A stretch of DNA of 64,000 bases, from assembly GCA_019635755.1 (NCBI GenBank), contig JAHBYW010000008.1, positions 62,001 to 126,000 of the forward strand, in the 5' to 3' direction. Below are positions 43,556-52,201 of this stretch, in pieces (position 1 is the first letter of the stretch; every line of letters starts with the position of its first letter). The position numbers and the translations under genes were made by a program. Origin of the DNA: Rhizobiaceae bacterium (GTDB lineage Bacteria > Pseudomonadota > Alphaproteobacteria > Rhizobiales > Rhizobiaceae). The notes below the pieces were generated by a model, which was given only the letters and a program-made list of their open reading frames with translations, was not told the origin of the DNA and did no database searches.

Positions 43556-45280
43556 ATGACGAAGAGACCGCTGCGCAGCGCGCGCTGGTTCGATGCCGAC
43601 GATCTGCGCGGCTTCGGCCACCGATCCCGGCTGATGCAGATGGGCTACGGCCTGGAGGACTGGAACGGCCGGCCCGTCATTGCCATCGTCAACACCTGGT
43701 CCGACATCAACCCCTGCCACGCGCACTTCAAGTCGCGGGTGGAGGACGTGAAGCGCGGGATCCTGCAGGCCGGCGGTTTTCCGCTGGAGCTGCCAGCGAT
43801 CTCGCTCTCGGAAAACTTCGTCAAGCCGACGACCATGCTCTACCGCAACCTCCTGGCGATGGAGACGGAGGAGCTGCTGCGCTCCCATCCGGTCGACGGC
43901 GCGGTGCTGATGGGTGGCTGCGACAAGACCACGCCCGGCCTCGTGCTCGGTGCCATCAGCATGGACATTCCGGCGATCTTCATGCCGGCCGGTCCGATGC
44001 TGCGGGGAAACCTGCGTGGCGAGGCCTTGGGGTCCGGGTCCGACGCCTGGAAATACTGGGATGACCGCCGGGCCGGAAAGATCGGCGCGGCCGAATGGCA
44101 GGCGGTTGAGGCCGGCATCGCGCGCTCCTACGGCCACTGCATGACGATGGGTACCGCCAGCACCATGACGGCCATCGCGGAAGCCATGGGCATGACGCTG
44201 CCCGGCGCATCGTCCATCCCCGCCGCCGATTCCGGCCACATCCGCATGGCAAGCGCCTGCGGCCGGCGCATCGTAGAGATGATCGGCGAGGATCTAAAAC
44301 CCTCCGCCATCCTCTCTCGCGCCGCTTTCGAGAACGCCATCGTCGTGGCGATGGCAATGGGCTGCTCGACCAATGCGGTGATCCACCTGATCGCCATGGC
44401 CCGCCGCGCGGGCCACGATGTGGGGCTGCCGGACTTCGAGACGGCGAGCCGCAAGGTGCCAGTTCTGGCCAATGTGCGCCCCTCCGGCGAGCGTTACCTC
44501 ATGGAGGATTTCTTCTATGCCGGCGGCATCCTGGCCCTGATGGAGCGGCTGTCGGCCCTGCTTGACCGCGCGCCGCTGACGGTGACCGGCCGGCCCATCG
44601 GCGAAGGTTTCGCCGGCGCGCCCTGCTGGAACGAAGACGTGATCCGGCCGCTTGACAGGCCGGTGTCCTCCGAGCCGGCGATGGCGGTGCTGTATGGCAA
44701 TCTCGCGCCGGACGGCTGCGTGATGAAGCCGTCCGCCGCCGCGCCGCATCTGTTGGACCATTCCGGGCCGGCACTGGTGTTTGACAGCTACGCCGAGCTG
44801 AAGGCGCGCATCGACGACGAGGGGCTGGACGTCACCGCCGACACCGTACTCATCATGCGTGGGGCCGGGCCGCAGGGCGGGCCGGGCATGCCCGAATGGG
44901 GCATGCTGCCGATCCCGAAGAAGCTGCTGCGCGCCGGCGTGCGCGACATGCTGCGCATCTCCGATGCCCGCATGAGCGGCACCAGCTACGGCGCCTGCGT
45001 GCTCCACGTCTCGCCCGAGGCGCATGTCGGCGGGCCGCTGGCGCTGGTCCGCACCGGCGACGTCATCACGGTCGACGTCGCTGCCCGACGCATCGACATG
45101 CAGGTGGACGAGGCCGAACTCGCTGCCCGCCGCGCCACCCTGCCGACGCCCGAACCCCGGTTCGAGCGCGGCTATGGCTGGATGTTCGCGCGCCACATCA
45201 AGCAGGCGCACGAGGGCTGCGACTTCGATTTCCTCGAAACCGGCTTCGGCCCTTCGCCGGGCGAGCCGGCCATTTTGTGA
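43556..45280 (+). CDS. IlvD/Edd family dehydratase (L-arabinonate-dehydratase-like)
   Basis: A 574-residue iron-sulfur dehydratase that removes water from an aldonic acid to give a 2-keto-3-deoxy acid. Cysteines consistent with a [2Fe-2S] cluster are at 54 (INPCHAH), 122 (GGCDKTT) and 195 (GHCMTMGTAST). Spacing and surrounding sequence match the L-arabinonate dehydratase branch rather than biosynthetic IlvD. ATG 43556 lies 8 bases after the SDR stop. With the SDR, Gfo/Idh and aldehyde dehydrogenase it fits a non-phosphorylative sugar pathway. Confidence 0.92.
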   Translation: MTKRPLRSARWFDADDLRGFGHRSRLMQMGYGLEDWNGRPVIAIVNTWSDINPCHAHFKSRVEDVKRGILQAGGFPLELPAISLSENFVKPTTMLYRNLLAMETEELLRSHPVDGAVLMGGCDKTTPGLVLGAISMDIPAIFMPAGPMLRGNLRGEALGSGSDAWKYWDDRRAGKIGAAEWQAVEAGIARSYGHCMTMGTASTMTAIAEAMGMTLPGASSIPAADSGHIRMASACGRRIVEMIGEDLKPSAILSRAAFENAIVVAMAMGCSTNAVIHLIAMARRAGHDVGLPDFETASRKVPVLANVRPSGERYLMEDFFYAGGILALMERLSALLDRAPLTVTGRPIGEGFAGAPCWNEDVIRPLDRPVSSEPAMAVLYGNLAPDGCVMKPSAAAPHLLDHSGPALVFDSYAELKARIDDEGLDVTADTVLIMRGAGPQGGPGMPEWGMLPIPKKLLRAGVRDMLRISDARMSGTSYGACVLHVSPEAHVGGPLALVRTGDVITVDVAARRIDMQVDEAELAARRATLPTPEPRFERGYGWMFARHIKQAHEGCDFDFLETGFGPSPGEPAIL

Positions 45281-45291
45281 TGGAGCGTGAC

Positions 45292-46731
45292 ATGAGCGGC
45301 ATCGAGCCCGGCCTGCTGATCGGCGGAGAGTTCAGGAGCTCGACCGGGAGTCCGCGCGCCGAGGTGATCAATCCTTGCACCGAGGAGGTGCTGTGGACGG
45401 CGCCTGCGGCAGGAGCGGCGGAGGTGGCCGAGGCGCTGGCGCATGCGCGCGCGGCGTTGCGAAGCTGGTCGGCCGTGCACGGCTGGGAGCGCGGCAAGGT
45501 GCTGCGCGGCATCGCCCGCGCAATGGAGCGGCGCAAGGGCGAGATCGCGCGTGCCCTGTCGCTCGAGATCGGACGGCCGCTGTCGCAGTCCGAAGGAGAG
45601 GTCAACATCGCCATCGAGCAGTTCGACTGGTTCGCGGGCGAGGCCGAACGTCTGTTCGGGGAGACGATCCCGTCGCGGCAGGGCGGCCGTCTGCAGGCGG
45701 TGCCCGAGCCGGTCGGCATCGTTGCCGCCTTCACCGCCTGGAATTTTCCGGTCAACCTGATCGCGCGCAAGATCGCGCCGGCGCTGGCTGCCGGCTGCCC
45801 GATCATCTGTCGGCCGTCCGAGCAGACGCCGCTGACCTCGACCCTGATCGCGCTCGCCTGCGTCGAAGGTGGCGCGCCGGCCGGCGTGGTGCAGATGCTG
45901 CACGGCCGCGCCGACATCGTGACGCCGCTGCTGATGGAGGCGGAAGAGGTCCGCAAGATATCGCTGACCGGCTCCACCCGCGTCGGCAAGATGCTGCTGG
46001 CGCAGGCCGCACAGACGGTCAAGCGCGCCTCGATGGAGCTCGGGGGGCATGCGCCCGTCGTGGTCTGCGAGGATTCCGACGTGGACGCTGCCGCCGCGCA
46101 ATGCGCGGCCTTCAAGTACCGCAATGCCGGGCAGGTCTGCATCGCGCCGAACCGCTTCTATGTGCATGAGGCGGTGGCCGAGCGCTTCGCCGAAGGCATG
46201 GTTTCCGCCGCGAAGGCACTGGTGCTGGGCGACAGCCAGGACGCGTCGACGACGATGGGGCCGCTGACGCTGGCCTCGCAGCGCGACCGCGTCGAGGCGC
46301 TGTGCGCGGAGACCGTCGCGGATGGCGCGCGCTGCCTGACGGGCGGCCGACGGCCGGCGAGCCGCAACAAGGGCTACTTCTTCGAGCCGACGGTGCTGGC
46401 CGACGTTCCCGACGGTTCGCGCATCATGCGCGAGGAGCCGTTCGGGCCGCTGGCGCCGATCGCCACGTTTCGCGACCTGGACGACGCCATCGAGCGTGCC
46501 AACTCGACGCCGTACGGCCTCGCCGCCTATGCCTTCACGCGCAGCCAGAAGAAGGCCGACGCGCTGAGCCGGGGCCTGCGGTCCGGAATGGTCGGCATCA
46601 ACACGTTCATGATCGCGCATGCCGAGGCGCCGTTCGGCGGCGTCAACCACTCCGGGATGGGTCGCGAGGGCGGCAGGCAGGCGATCCACGACTACCTGAA
46701 CGTCAAGATGACCCATTTCGTGGCCGCATAG
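45292..46731 (+). CDS. Aldehyde dehydrogenase family protein
   Basis: A 479-residue NAD(P)-dependent aldehyde dehydrogenase. The catalytic cysteine is in NAGQVCIAPNRF, the general-base glutamate in MELGGHAPVV, and TAWNFPVNLIARKIAPALAAGC is the family core. ATG 45292 has GGAG at 6 bases; ATG 45280 overlaps the dehydratase stop and would add four residues. It is of the semialdehyde-dehydrogenase type and could oxidise alpha-ketoglutarate semialdehyde or a similar product at the end of the sugar-acid pathway. It is the last gene of the operon. Confidence 0.92.
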   Translation: MSGIEPGLLIGGEFRSSTGSPRAEVINPCTEEVLWTAPAAGAAEVAEALAHARAALRSWSAVHGWERGKVLRGIARAMERRKGEIARALSLEIGRPLSQSEGEVNIAIEQFDWFAGEAERLFGETIPSRQGGRLQAVPEPVGIVAAFTAWNFPVNLIARKIAPALAAGCPIICRPSEQTPLTSTLIALACVEGGAPAGVVQMLHGRADIVTPLLMEAEEVRKISLTGSTRVGKMLLAQAAQTVKRASMELGGHAPVVVCEDSDVDAAAAQCAAFKYRNAGQVCIAPNRFYVHEAVAERFAEGMVSAAKALVLGDSQDASTTMGPLTLASQRDRVEALCAETVADGARCLTGGRRPASRNKGYFFEPTVLADVPDGSRIMREEPFGPLAPIATFRDLDDAIERANSTPYGLAAYAFTRSQKKADALSRGLRSGMVGINTFMIAHAEAPFGGVNHSGMGREGGRQAIHDYLNVKMTHFVAA

Positions 46732-46967
46732 CCCTCGTTCCGAATCTCGGCGGAAACGCGGGATTCCCCTGACTCGGGGCATAGGACCGGGTGAAGCTGA
46801 CGCGCATCGCCCGTTCGAGCGTCTCGCTGACCAGGCTCACCGCGATGTCGGCGCGGCCTTCGGCCCGCCGGAGGTGCCCTCGGTGTCGAACCTGGAACCG
46901 TCGTTCACGGGGGCTGAGACGCCGGGAAGGCGGAACAATCAGCCCTGGGCACCGGGACGAACGCGCA
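46732..46967. other. Convergent gap, possible remnant coding sequence
   Basis: 236 bases between the aldehyde dehydrogenase (+) and the CoA-transferase B gene (-). On the minus strand one frame reads ADIAVSLVSETLERAMRV and onward for about 40 residues before 46740, which is protein-like. It has no start codon with a Shine-Dalgarno and no recognisable family. It may be a decayed gene end or chance. No T-tract terminator is visible. Confidence 0.2.
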
Positions 46968-47621
46968 CTAGCCCTTGCCGCGGATCGTCGCCCCGGTCAT
47001 GTCCTGAAGCTCGTCGATGCCGAGACCCGGAACCGCTTCGACCAGCTCGAAACCCGACACGGAAACGTCGAACACGGCGACGTTGGTGTAAACGCGGCTG
47101 ACGCAGGCAAGGCCGGTCAGCGGATAGGTGCAGCGCTCGACGAGCTTTGGCTCGCCGCTCTTCGTCGTCTGGTCCGTCATGATCCAGAGCCGCTGCGCGC
47201 CGGCGCACAGGTCCATCGCACCGCCGACGGCGGGTGGCATGGCGTCGTCCAGTGTCGCCCAGTTGGCCAGGTCTCCGTTCTCGGCGACCTGGAACGCGCC
47301 CAGCACGCAAAGGTCGATATGTCCGCCCCGGATCATGCCGAAGCTGTCAGCGTGATGGACGATCGCGCCGCCGGTGACCAGGGTCACATACTGCTTGCCC
47401 GCGTTCACAAGCCAAGGATTGACGGCATCTGGCTTCGGCTGGGGCCCCATGCCGACAATGCCGTTCTCCGAGTGTATGATCACATCCTTGCCGGCCGGAA
47501 TGTGGTCGGAGACCAACGTCGGCATGCCGATGCCGAGATTGACGTACCAGCCCTCCGGAATGTCGCGCGCCACGCGCGCCGCCATCTCTGTTCGCGACAG
47601 GGGTTTCCAGCTCTGGCCCAT
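46968..47621 (-). CDS. CoA-transferase subunit B (3-oxoacid type)
   Basis: A 217-residue beta subunit of a family I CoA transferase. The catalytic glutamate is in HSENGIVGMGP, and GWYVNLGIGMPTLV and the GGAMDLCAGA segment are family signatures. It pairs with the A subunit 9 bases upstream. The enzyme would move CoA between succinyl-CoA or acetyl-CoA and a carboxylic acid such as a 3-oxoacid, which fits the surrounding acyl-CoA pathway. Confidence 0.92.
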   Translation of the reverse strand: MGQSWKPLSRTEMAARVARDIPEGWYVNLGIGMPTLVSDHIPAGKDVIIHSENGIVGMGPQPKPDAVNPWLVNAGKQYVTLVTGGAIVHHADSFGMIRGGHIDLCVLGAFQVAENGDLANWATLDDAMPPAVGGAMDLCAGAQRLWIMTDQTTKSGEPKLVERCTYPLTGLACVSRVYTNVAVFDVSVSGFELVEAVPGLGIDELQDMTGATIRGKG

Positions 47622-47630
47622 GGATGGTTC

Positions 47631-48305
47631 CTACTTCGGGTCGCCGTACGGGATGTGCACGACCCGGTTCACGAAGATGCTGGGGGTCGCGATCGCATTC
47701 GGTTCGAGGCTGCCGAGGTCCACCTTGTGCTGGACCTGCGCGATCGTCAGCTTGGCGGCAGTGGCCATGACCGGATTGAAGTTCCGGCCGGCTTCCTTGT
47801 AGGTCAGATTGCCCCAGCGGTCGCCTTGCCAGGCTTCGATCAGCGCGACGTCGGCGTGCAGGGCGCGCTCGAAAACATAGTGGCGCCCCTCGAACTCGCA
47901 GGTCTCCTTGCCCTCGGCGAGCTTCGTTCCATAGGCGGTCGCCGTGTAGAATCCGGCCACGCCCGCGCCGCCCGCGCGGATGCGCTCCGCCAGCGTTCCC
48001 TGCGGCACGAGTTCAAGTTCGATCTCGCCCTTCTTGTAGAGTTCGTCGAAGACCACGGGATCGGCGGTGCGGGGAAAGGAGCAGACGACCTTGCGCACCC
48101 GGCGCAGCTCGAGAAGGCGCGCCAGGCCCGCGCGGCCGATGCCCGCATTGTTGGCGACGATGGTCAGTCCGGTCGCGCCCTGTTCGATGAGGGCGTCGAT
48201 GAGGTGGACGGGTTGACCAACCCCGAAGCCGCCGATCATCACCGTCGATCCGTCGCGAACGTCCGCAACGGCTTCGGTCACTGACGACACAAACTTGTCG
48301 ATCAT
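47631..48305 (-). CDS. CoA-transferase subunit A (3-oxoacid type)
   Basis: A 224-residue alpha subunit. The CoA-binding glycine motif is STVMIGGFGVGQPVHLIDAL (part of the start), with ELVPQGTLAERIRAGGAGV and GDRWGNLTYKEAGRNFNP later, as in PcaI/ScoA/AtoD-type proteins. It starts at ATG 48305 and is followed by subunit B. The 138-base gap to the enoyl-CoA hydratase upstream suggests that it may have its own promoter within the - operon. Confidence 0.92.
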   Translation of the reverse strand: MIDKFVSSVTEAVADVRDGSTVMIGGFGVGQPVHLIDALIEQGATGLTIVANNAGIGRAGLARLLELRRVRKVVCSFPRTADPVVFDELYKKGEIELELVPQGTLAERIRAGGAGVAGFYTATAYGTKLAEGKETCEFEGRHYVFERALHADVALIEAWQGDRWGNLTYKEAGRNFNPVMATAAKLTIAQVQHKVDLGSLEPNAIATPSIFVNRVVHIPYGDPK

Positions 48306-48443
48306 CGACGCATGCTCCTCTTGGACCGCCTTCTAGTCGAAGCAGTCTAGCCGCGCAACAAAAACCCGAAGAAACCACGGGAAAATTGTCAGGCGGGACA
48401 TCGTGCTGCGAGCTCCCTGCGCCCGTCACCCCGGTGTCGGGGA

Positions 48444-49232
48444 TCAGCGATCGAGGAAGCGTGGCTTGCGATGTTCCAGGAAGGCGCTCACGCCTTCGCC
48501 GCTGTCCTTGCTGGCAACCAACTCGGCCGACAGCGCCTGGGCATCGAGATAGGCTTCCATCCAGGTGCGGCCTTCGAGGCCGACAGATGCGATTTTGCGG
48601 GCGCGGATGGAGGGCAAGCTTTTCGACGCAATCTGCGTTGCGATGTCGAGCGCCTTCGCAAGCACGTCCTGGCGGGGCACGACGTAGTTGAAGAACCCGG
48701 TCGGTTCGAGCTCGCGCGCCGTGAACTTGCGTCCCGTGAAAAGGATCTCCCGGACCTTCGCTTCCGGCAGCTTCAGCCAGGAGAAGAGACCAGCGCCACC
48801 GCCGACCAGGCCGTAGTCGATCTCAGGGCAGGCGAACCGGGCGTCCTCCGCGGCAACCCGCATGTCGCAAAGGCCGGCAAGCACCATTCCGATGCCGATC
48901 GCCGCGCCGTTGATCGCTGCGATCACCGGTCGGTCGAGGCGATAGAAGGCTGGGACCTGCTCATTGATGAAGCGGTAGCGTTCCTTGCGTTTGGCGGTGT
49001 CCATGCCGACGAAATCGTTGAGATCGGCGCCGCCGCACCACGCTCTGGAGTTGTCAGGAGCGGTCAGGACGACAACGCGAACACCGCTGTCCGCTTCGAG
49101 AAGGCCGACAAGGCGGCCGATATCTTCGTAAACCGACAACGAGACCGCATTGACCGGTGGCCGGTAGAACGTGACGACGGCAATGCCGTTGTCGGCGACA
49201 TCGACTTCGAAAGAACCCACAGTCATTGCCAT
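48444..49232 (-). CDS. Enoyl-CoA hydratase/isomerase family protein
   Basis: A 262-residue crotonase-fold protein. The oxyanion-hole segments are SRAWCGGADLNDF and NGAAIGIGMVLAGLCDMRVA. At the usual hydratase glutamates the sequence reads ARFACPEIDYGLVGGGAG, where one glutamate (E in PEID) is kept and the second is not obvious. It may be a hydratase, isomerase or hydrolase. It lies in the - operon with the CoA transferase, TetR regulator, SDR and MaoC-type genes. Confidence 0.9.
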   Translation of the reverse strand: MAMTVGSFEVDVADNGIAVVTFYRPPVNAVSLSVYEDIGRLVGLLEADSGVRVVVLTAPDNSRAWCGGADLNDFVGMDTAKRKERYRFINEQVPAFYRLDRPVIAAINGAAIGIGMVLAGLCDMRVAAEDARFACPEIDYGLVGGGAGLFSWLKLPEAKVREILFTGRKFTARELEPTGFFNYVVPRQDVLAKALDIATQIASKSLPSIRARKIASVGLEGRTWMEAYLDAQALSAELVASKDSGEGVSAFLEHRKPRFLDR

Positions 49233-49309
49233 GGTGATGGTCCCATGTCGGCTGCCCCGAAGCGGCGACGTACCCTGGTGTTCGGGCCCATCGCCGGGCG
49301 GGGTGTCTT

Positions 49310-50062
49310 TCAGCCGTCGGCCTTGCGTCGACGCGAGCCCGGCTTGGTGTCACCGTCCGGCTCGAACCCGAGCAGCGCGTTCATCGTACGGTCGACAATC
49401 GACACGATCGCCTTCATCAGGTCGCGCGGCTTGCGGTACAGCAGCCAGGTGATGATCACCTGGTTGACGCTGCCGTTGAGGATTGCGGCGGTCTCATAGG
49501 GGTCTGAACCGGCAGGCCACTCGCCCCGCATTTCGCCCTGCCTGATCAGATAGATGATCACGCGCACATAGTCGTTGATCGAATGCCGCACCGCCGTCTC
49601 GCTGACCAGCACACTCGGCCAGATCTCGAGATAAAGCGTCCGTGCCCACTCCGGATTTCGCCGTGCGAAGTCCGCCGCGAGCCACAGATAGGTCCTCAGC
49701 CGTTCGCGCGAGGTGTGCTTGTCCGCAACGGCTTCGCCATACTCCGTGTAGAAACGGGCGAGATGTGCCGTGGGAACGGCGTAGGCCAGGTTCTCCTTGC
49801 TGGGAAAATACTCGTAGATCGAGGAGACCGGCATGCCGGCCTCGGAAGCGATGTCGCCGATTCGTGCTCGGGAAATGCCGTCTCTGGCGAAAACCCGAAG
49901 CGCGGCGCGCAGGATCTCCTGCTCCCGTCGCTTGCTCCGGTCCTGCTTTCGCTCCCCCGTATCAGCCGTCCAGCGCTCGATCACGGCAGCGAGAAATTCG
50001 TTCCAGCCGTCATTCGACTCTGGTCCAGTACGGTCAGCGGCAGACTTGTCCAGCATGGTCAT
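49310..50062 (-). CDS. TetR-family transcriptional regulator
   Basis: 250 residues. The DNA-binding domain is preceded by about 45 extra residues, then REQEILRAALRVFARDGISR and ASEAGMPVSSIYEYFPSKENLAYA form the TetR helix-turn-helix. The ligand domain resembles that of FadR/PsrA-type acyl-CoA sensors in position, not clearly in sequence. It is inside the - operon of the acyl-CoA island and is the best candidate regulator of the divergent 51769-52201 promoter region. Confidence 0.9.
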   Translation of the reverse strand: MTMLDKSAADRTGPESNDGWNEFLAAVIERWTADTGERKQDRSKRREQEILRAALRVFARDGISRARIGDIASEAGMPVSSIYEYFPSKENLAYAVPTAHLARFYTEYGEAVADKHTSRERLRTYLWLAADFARRNPEWARTLYLEIWPSVLVSETAVRHSINDYVRVIIYLIRQGEMRGEWPAGSDPYETAAILNGSVNQVIITWLLYRKPRDLMKAIVSIVDRTMNALLGFEPDGDTKPGSRRRKADG

Positions 50063-50127
50063 CCCATTTGCCGCCCGAACCGGCTATCCGGCAGCGTTCC
50101 CGACATGATAAAACGCGGAAGGCCTCG

Positions 50128-50874
50128 TCAATACCTTCCTCCCGTGACGTGCAATACTTCCCCGCTTATGTACGACGCGCGCTCCGAGGCGAGGAACGCG
50201 ACGGTGTCCGCGACCTCTTCCACCGTTCCCAGGCGCTGGAGCGGGGTCGTCTTCGCCGCATTCTCGCGCACGGACTGATAATGGGGCAGCGCCTGGATCG
50301 CGGGCGTGTCCACGACGCCCGGCGCCACCGCATTGACCGTGATGCCGAACTTGCCGTTTTCCATCGCCAGGGCGCGTGTGAAGCCGAGCAACCCCGCCTT
50401 CGCCGCCGAGTAGTTGGCCTGCCCGGCGTTGCCGAGGTGGGCGCGCGACGACATGTTGATGATGCGACCCCACTTGCGTTCCATCATCGCGGGCAGCGCG
50501 GCCTTGGTACAGAAGTAGGCCCCCTTGAGGATCACGTCCACGACGCTGTCCCAGTCCGATTCGGCCATCTTGCCGATTCGCATGTCGCGCTGGAACCCTG
50601 CGTTGTTGACCAGGATATCAGCGCTTCCGAAGGCGGAGATCGTGGCGGCGACCATCGCCTCGACGGAGGCTGCATCGACGACATCGGCGGCCACGGCAAT
50701 CGCATCGATCCCGTCGGCCGTCAGTTCCTTCGTCTTGGATTCAGCTCTTTCGAGTGCGATGTCCGCGACGGTCACCCTGACGCCTTCCAGCCCAAGTCGG
50801 CGCGCGACCGCCGCGCCGATGCCGCCGGCGGCGCCGGTGATGATGGCAGAGCGTCCCTTTAGTCCGAGGTCCAT
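50128..50874 (-). CDS. SDR family oxidoreductase (FabG/3-hydroxyacyl-CoA dehydrogenase-like)
   Basis: A 248-residue classical SDR. It has TGAAGGIG, NNAG, INMSS with the catalytic serine, YSAAK with tyrosine and lysine, and C-terminal ISGEVLHVTGGRY. All catalytic residues are present, unlike the SDR at 6411-7169. It probably oxidises a 3-hydroxyacyl-CoA produced by the MaoC-type hydratase encoded 24 bases upstream. Confidence 0.92.
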   Translation of the reverse strand: MDLGLKGRSAIITGAAGGIGAAVARRLGLEGVRVTVADIALERAESKTKELTADGIDAIAVAADVVDAASVEAMVAATISAFGSADILVNNAGFQRDMRIGKMAESDWDSVVDVILKGAYFCTKAALPAMMERKWGRIINMSSRAHLGNAGQANYSAAKAGLLGFTRALAMENGKFGITVNAVAPGVVDTPAIQALPHYQSVRENAAKTTPLQRLGTVEEVADTVAFLASERASYISGEVLHVTGGRY

Positions 50875-50898
50875 GATGTCCCGCTTCTTCAGCTGCGC

Positions 50899-51768
50899 TC
50901 AGGCGTCGTCGTATTTTGCGTGGCCGTTGCGCATTGCCGCCACGCCGCGTTCGACCACATAGGCCTCGATTGCTGCGCTGCCGACGTCCGTCCGCCAGAT
51001 GCGTGTCTCGAGCGTCTCGCCGGGATATACGGGACTTGTGAACCGCACATCGAAGCGCCGCAGTCGTTGCGGGTCGTTCCCGCAGAGTGACTTCAGCACC
51101 GCGCGTCCAACGACGCCGAAACTGCAAAGACCATGCAGGATCGGACGCTCGAAGCCGGCGGATTTGGCGACTGCGGGATCTGCGTGCAGGGGGTTCGTGT
51201 CCCCGGAAAGCCGGTATATCAGCGCCTGGTCGACACTCGTCGGAAGAGAAATGACCTCGTCAGGGGGGCGATCGGGAACGGAGGGCGGCGGAGGAGGCGG
51301 GGCCGCCTTGCCGCCGAAGCCGCCGTCGGCCCTCAGCAGATTGACCTGTCGCACAGTTGCGAGCAGCGTCCCGCTCGCCGTGTCGAACACGCGGCGCGAT
51401 ATATGCATCAGCGCGCCCTTGTCGGGGCCGCGATCGTAGATCTCTTCGATGGTCATCTTGCCGATGACGCGACCCTCGACCGGCAGCGGGGCGTGAAGCT
51501 CGATCGACTGCTCGACATGGAGAAGCTTCTGCCAGGTAATGCCGAATTTGGGGTCGCGCGACCAGAAACCCGGATATGCCAGCACCACGGCCATCGTCGG
51601 CAGCGTTTTCAGGCCGTCTTCGTAGACGAATGCGAGGTCGTCGGCATCCCTTCCGGCGGTTGCTCCCGCGCCTACGCCCAAGGCGTAGAGCATCGTGTCC
51701 CTGGTCGTGAAGGCGTGGTCGATCTCGATGGGCGGGAGGCCGGTCAGGTAACTGTAGTCCAGTGCCAT
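50899..51768 (-). CDS. MaoC/FAS1-like dehydratase (2-enoyl-CoA hydratase 2 type)
   Basis: A 289-residue double hot-dog hydratase. The hydratase-2 motif is in the C-terminal half: YRLSGDTNPLHADPAVAKSA, with catalytic D and H, followed by ILHGLCSFG. The N-terminal half is a degenerate hot-dog domain. ATG 51768 gives the usual start (LDYSYLTGLPPIE); 15 codons upstream are not conserved-looking. It would hydrate an enoyl-CoA to the (R)-3-hydroxyacyl-CoA and is the first gene of the - operon. Confidence 0.9.
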   Translation of the reverse strand: MALDYSYLTGLPPIEIDHAFTTRDTMLYALGVGAGATAGRDADDLAFVYEDGLKTLPTMAVVLAYPGFWSRDPKFGITWQKLLHVEQSIELHAPLPVEGRVIGKMTIEEIYDRGPDKGALMHISRRVFDTASGTLLATVRQVNLLRADGGFGGKAAPPPPPPSVPDRPPDEVISLPTSVDQALIYRLSGDTNPLHADPAVAKSAGFERPILHGLCSFGVVGRAVLKSLCGNDPQRLRRFDVRFTSPVYPGETLETRIWRTDVGSAAIEAYVVERGVAAMRNGHAKYDDA

Positions 51769-52201
51769 GCCTTGCCGCCGATTCCAATGAAAGGCCGGAT
51801 ATCGCCAGCTCACGCAAGCGAACCCGAAGTGAATTCGGATAAGTTGATGTAATGCGCTCCCGACGGGCGGTCAATCCCGATCTTTATCGCTGACGCCTGC
51901 GGGCTGCTTCTGCCATTGCATGCCGTGCCCAAACGATTGAATCCAGAGAGCAATATCTGGAGAAGGCTGACCGAGGAGGGCGACTGCCTCGCGCGTGCGT
52001 CCTGCAGGTCAAAGTCCCTGTCCACATCGCTCAGCCGCGCCCCGAACAAAAACCGATAAATCGTCGACTTCTTGCTTGACAGGGGGTGGTGGCTCGTCTC
52101 AATACAAGACCCAGGACGCACGTCACGACGACGTTCCCGCGTCTCGGCGTCGCTGAGAGACGGGGCGGTCGCCAAAGACTAACCTTGCTAGGGGTTGGAG
52201 C
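51769..52201. promoter_or_regulatory. Divergent control region of the acyl-CoA island
   Basis: 433 bases with no supported gene, locally more AT-rich than the flanks. It separates the MaoC-type gene (-) from the first thiolase-like gene (+). TTGACA at 52076-52081 with CAATAC at 52100-52105 (18-base spacing) is a plausible promoter for the + operon. GGGGTTGGAG lies just before ATG 52202. I see no clean long palindrome to assign to the TetR protein. Confidence 0.45.
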
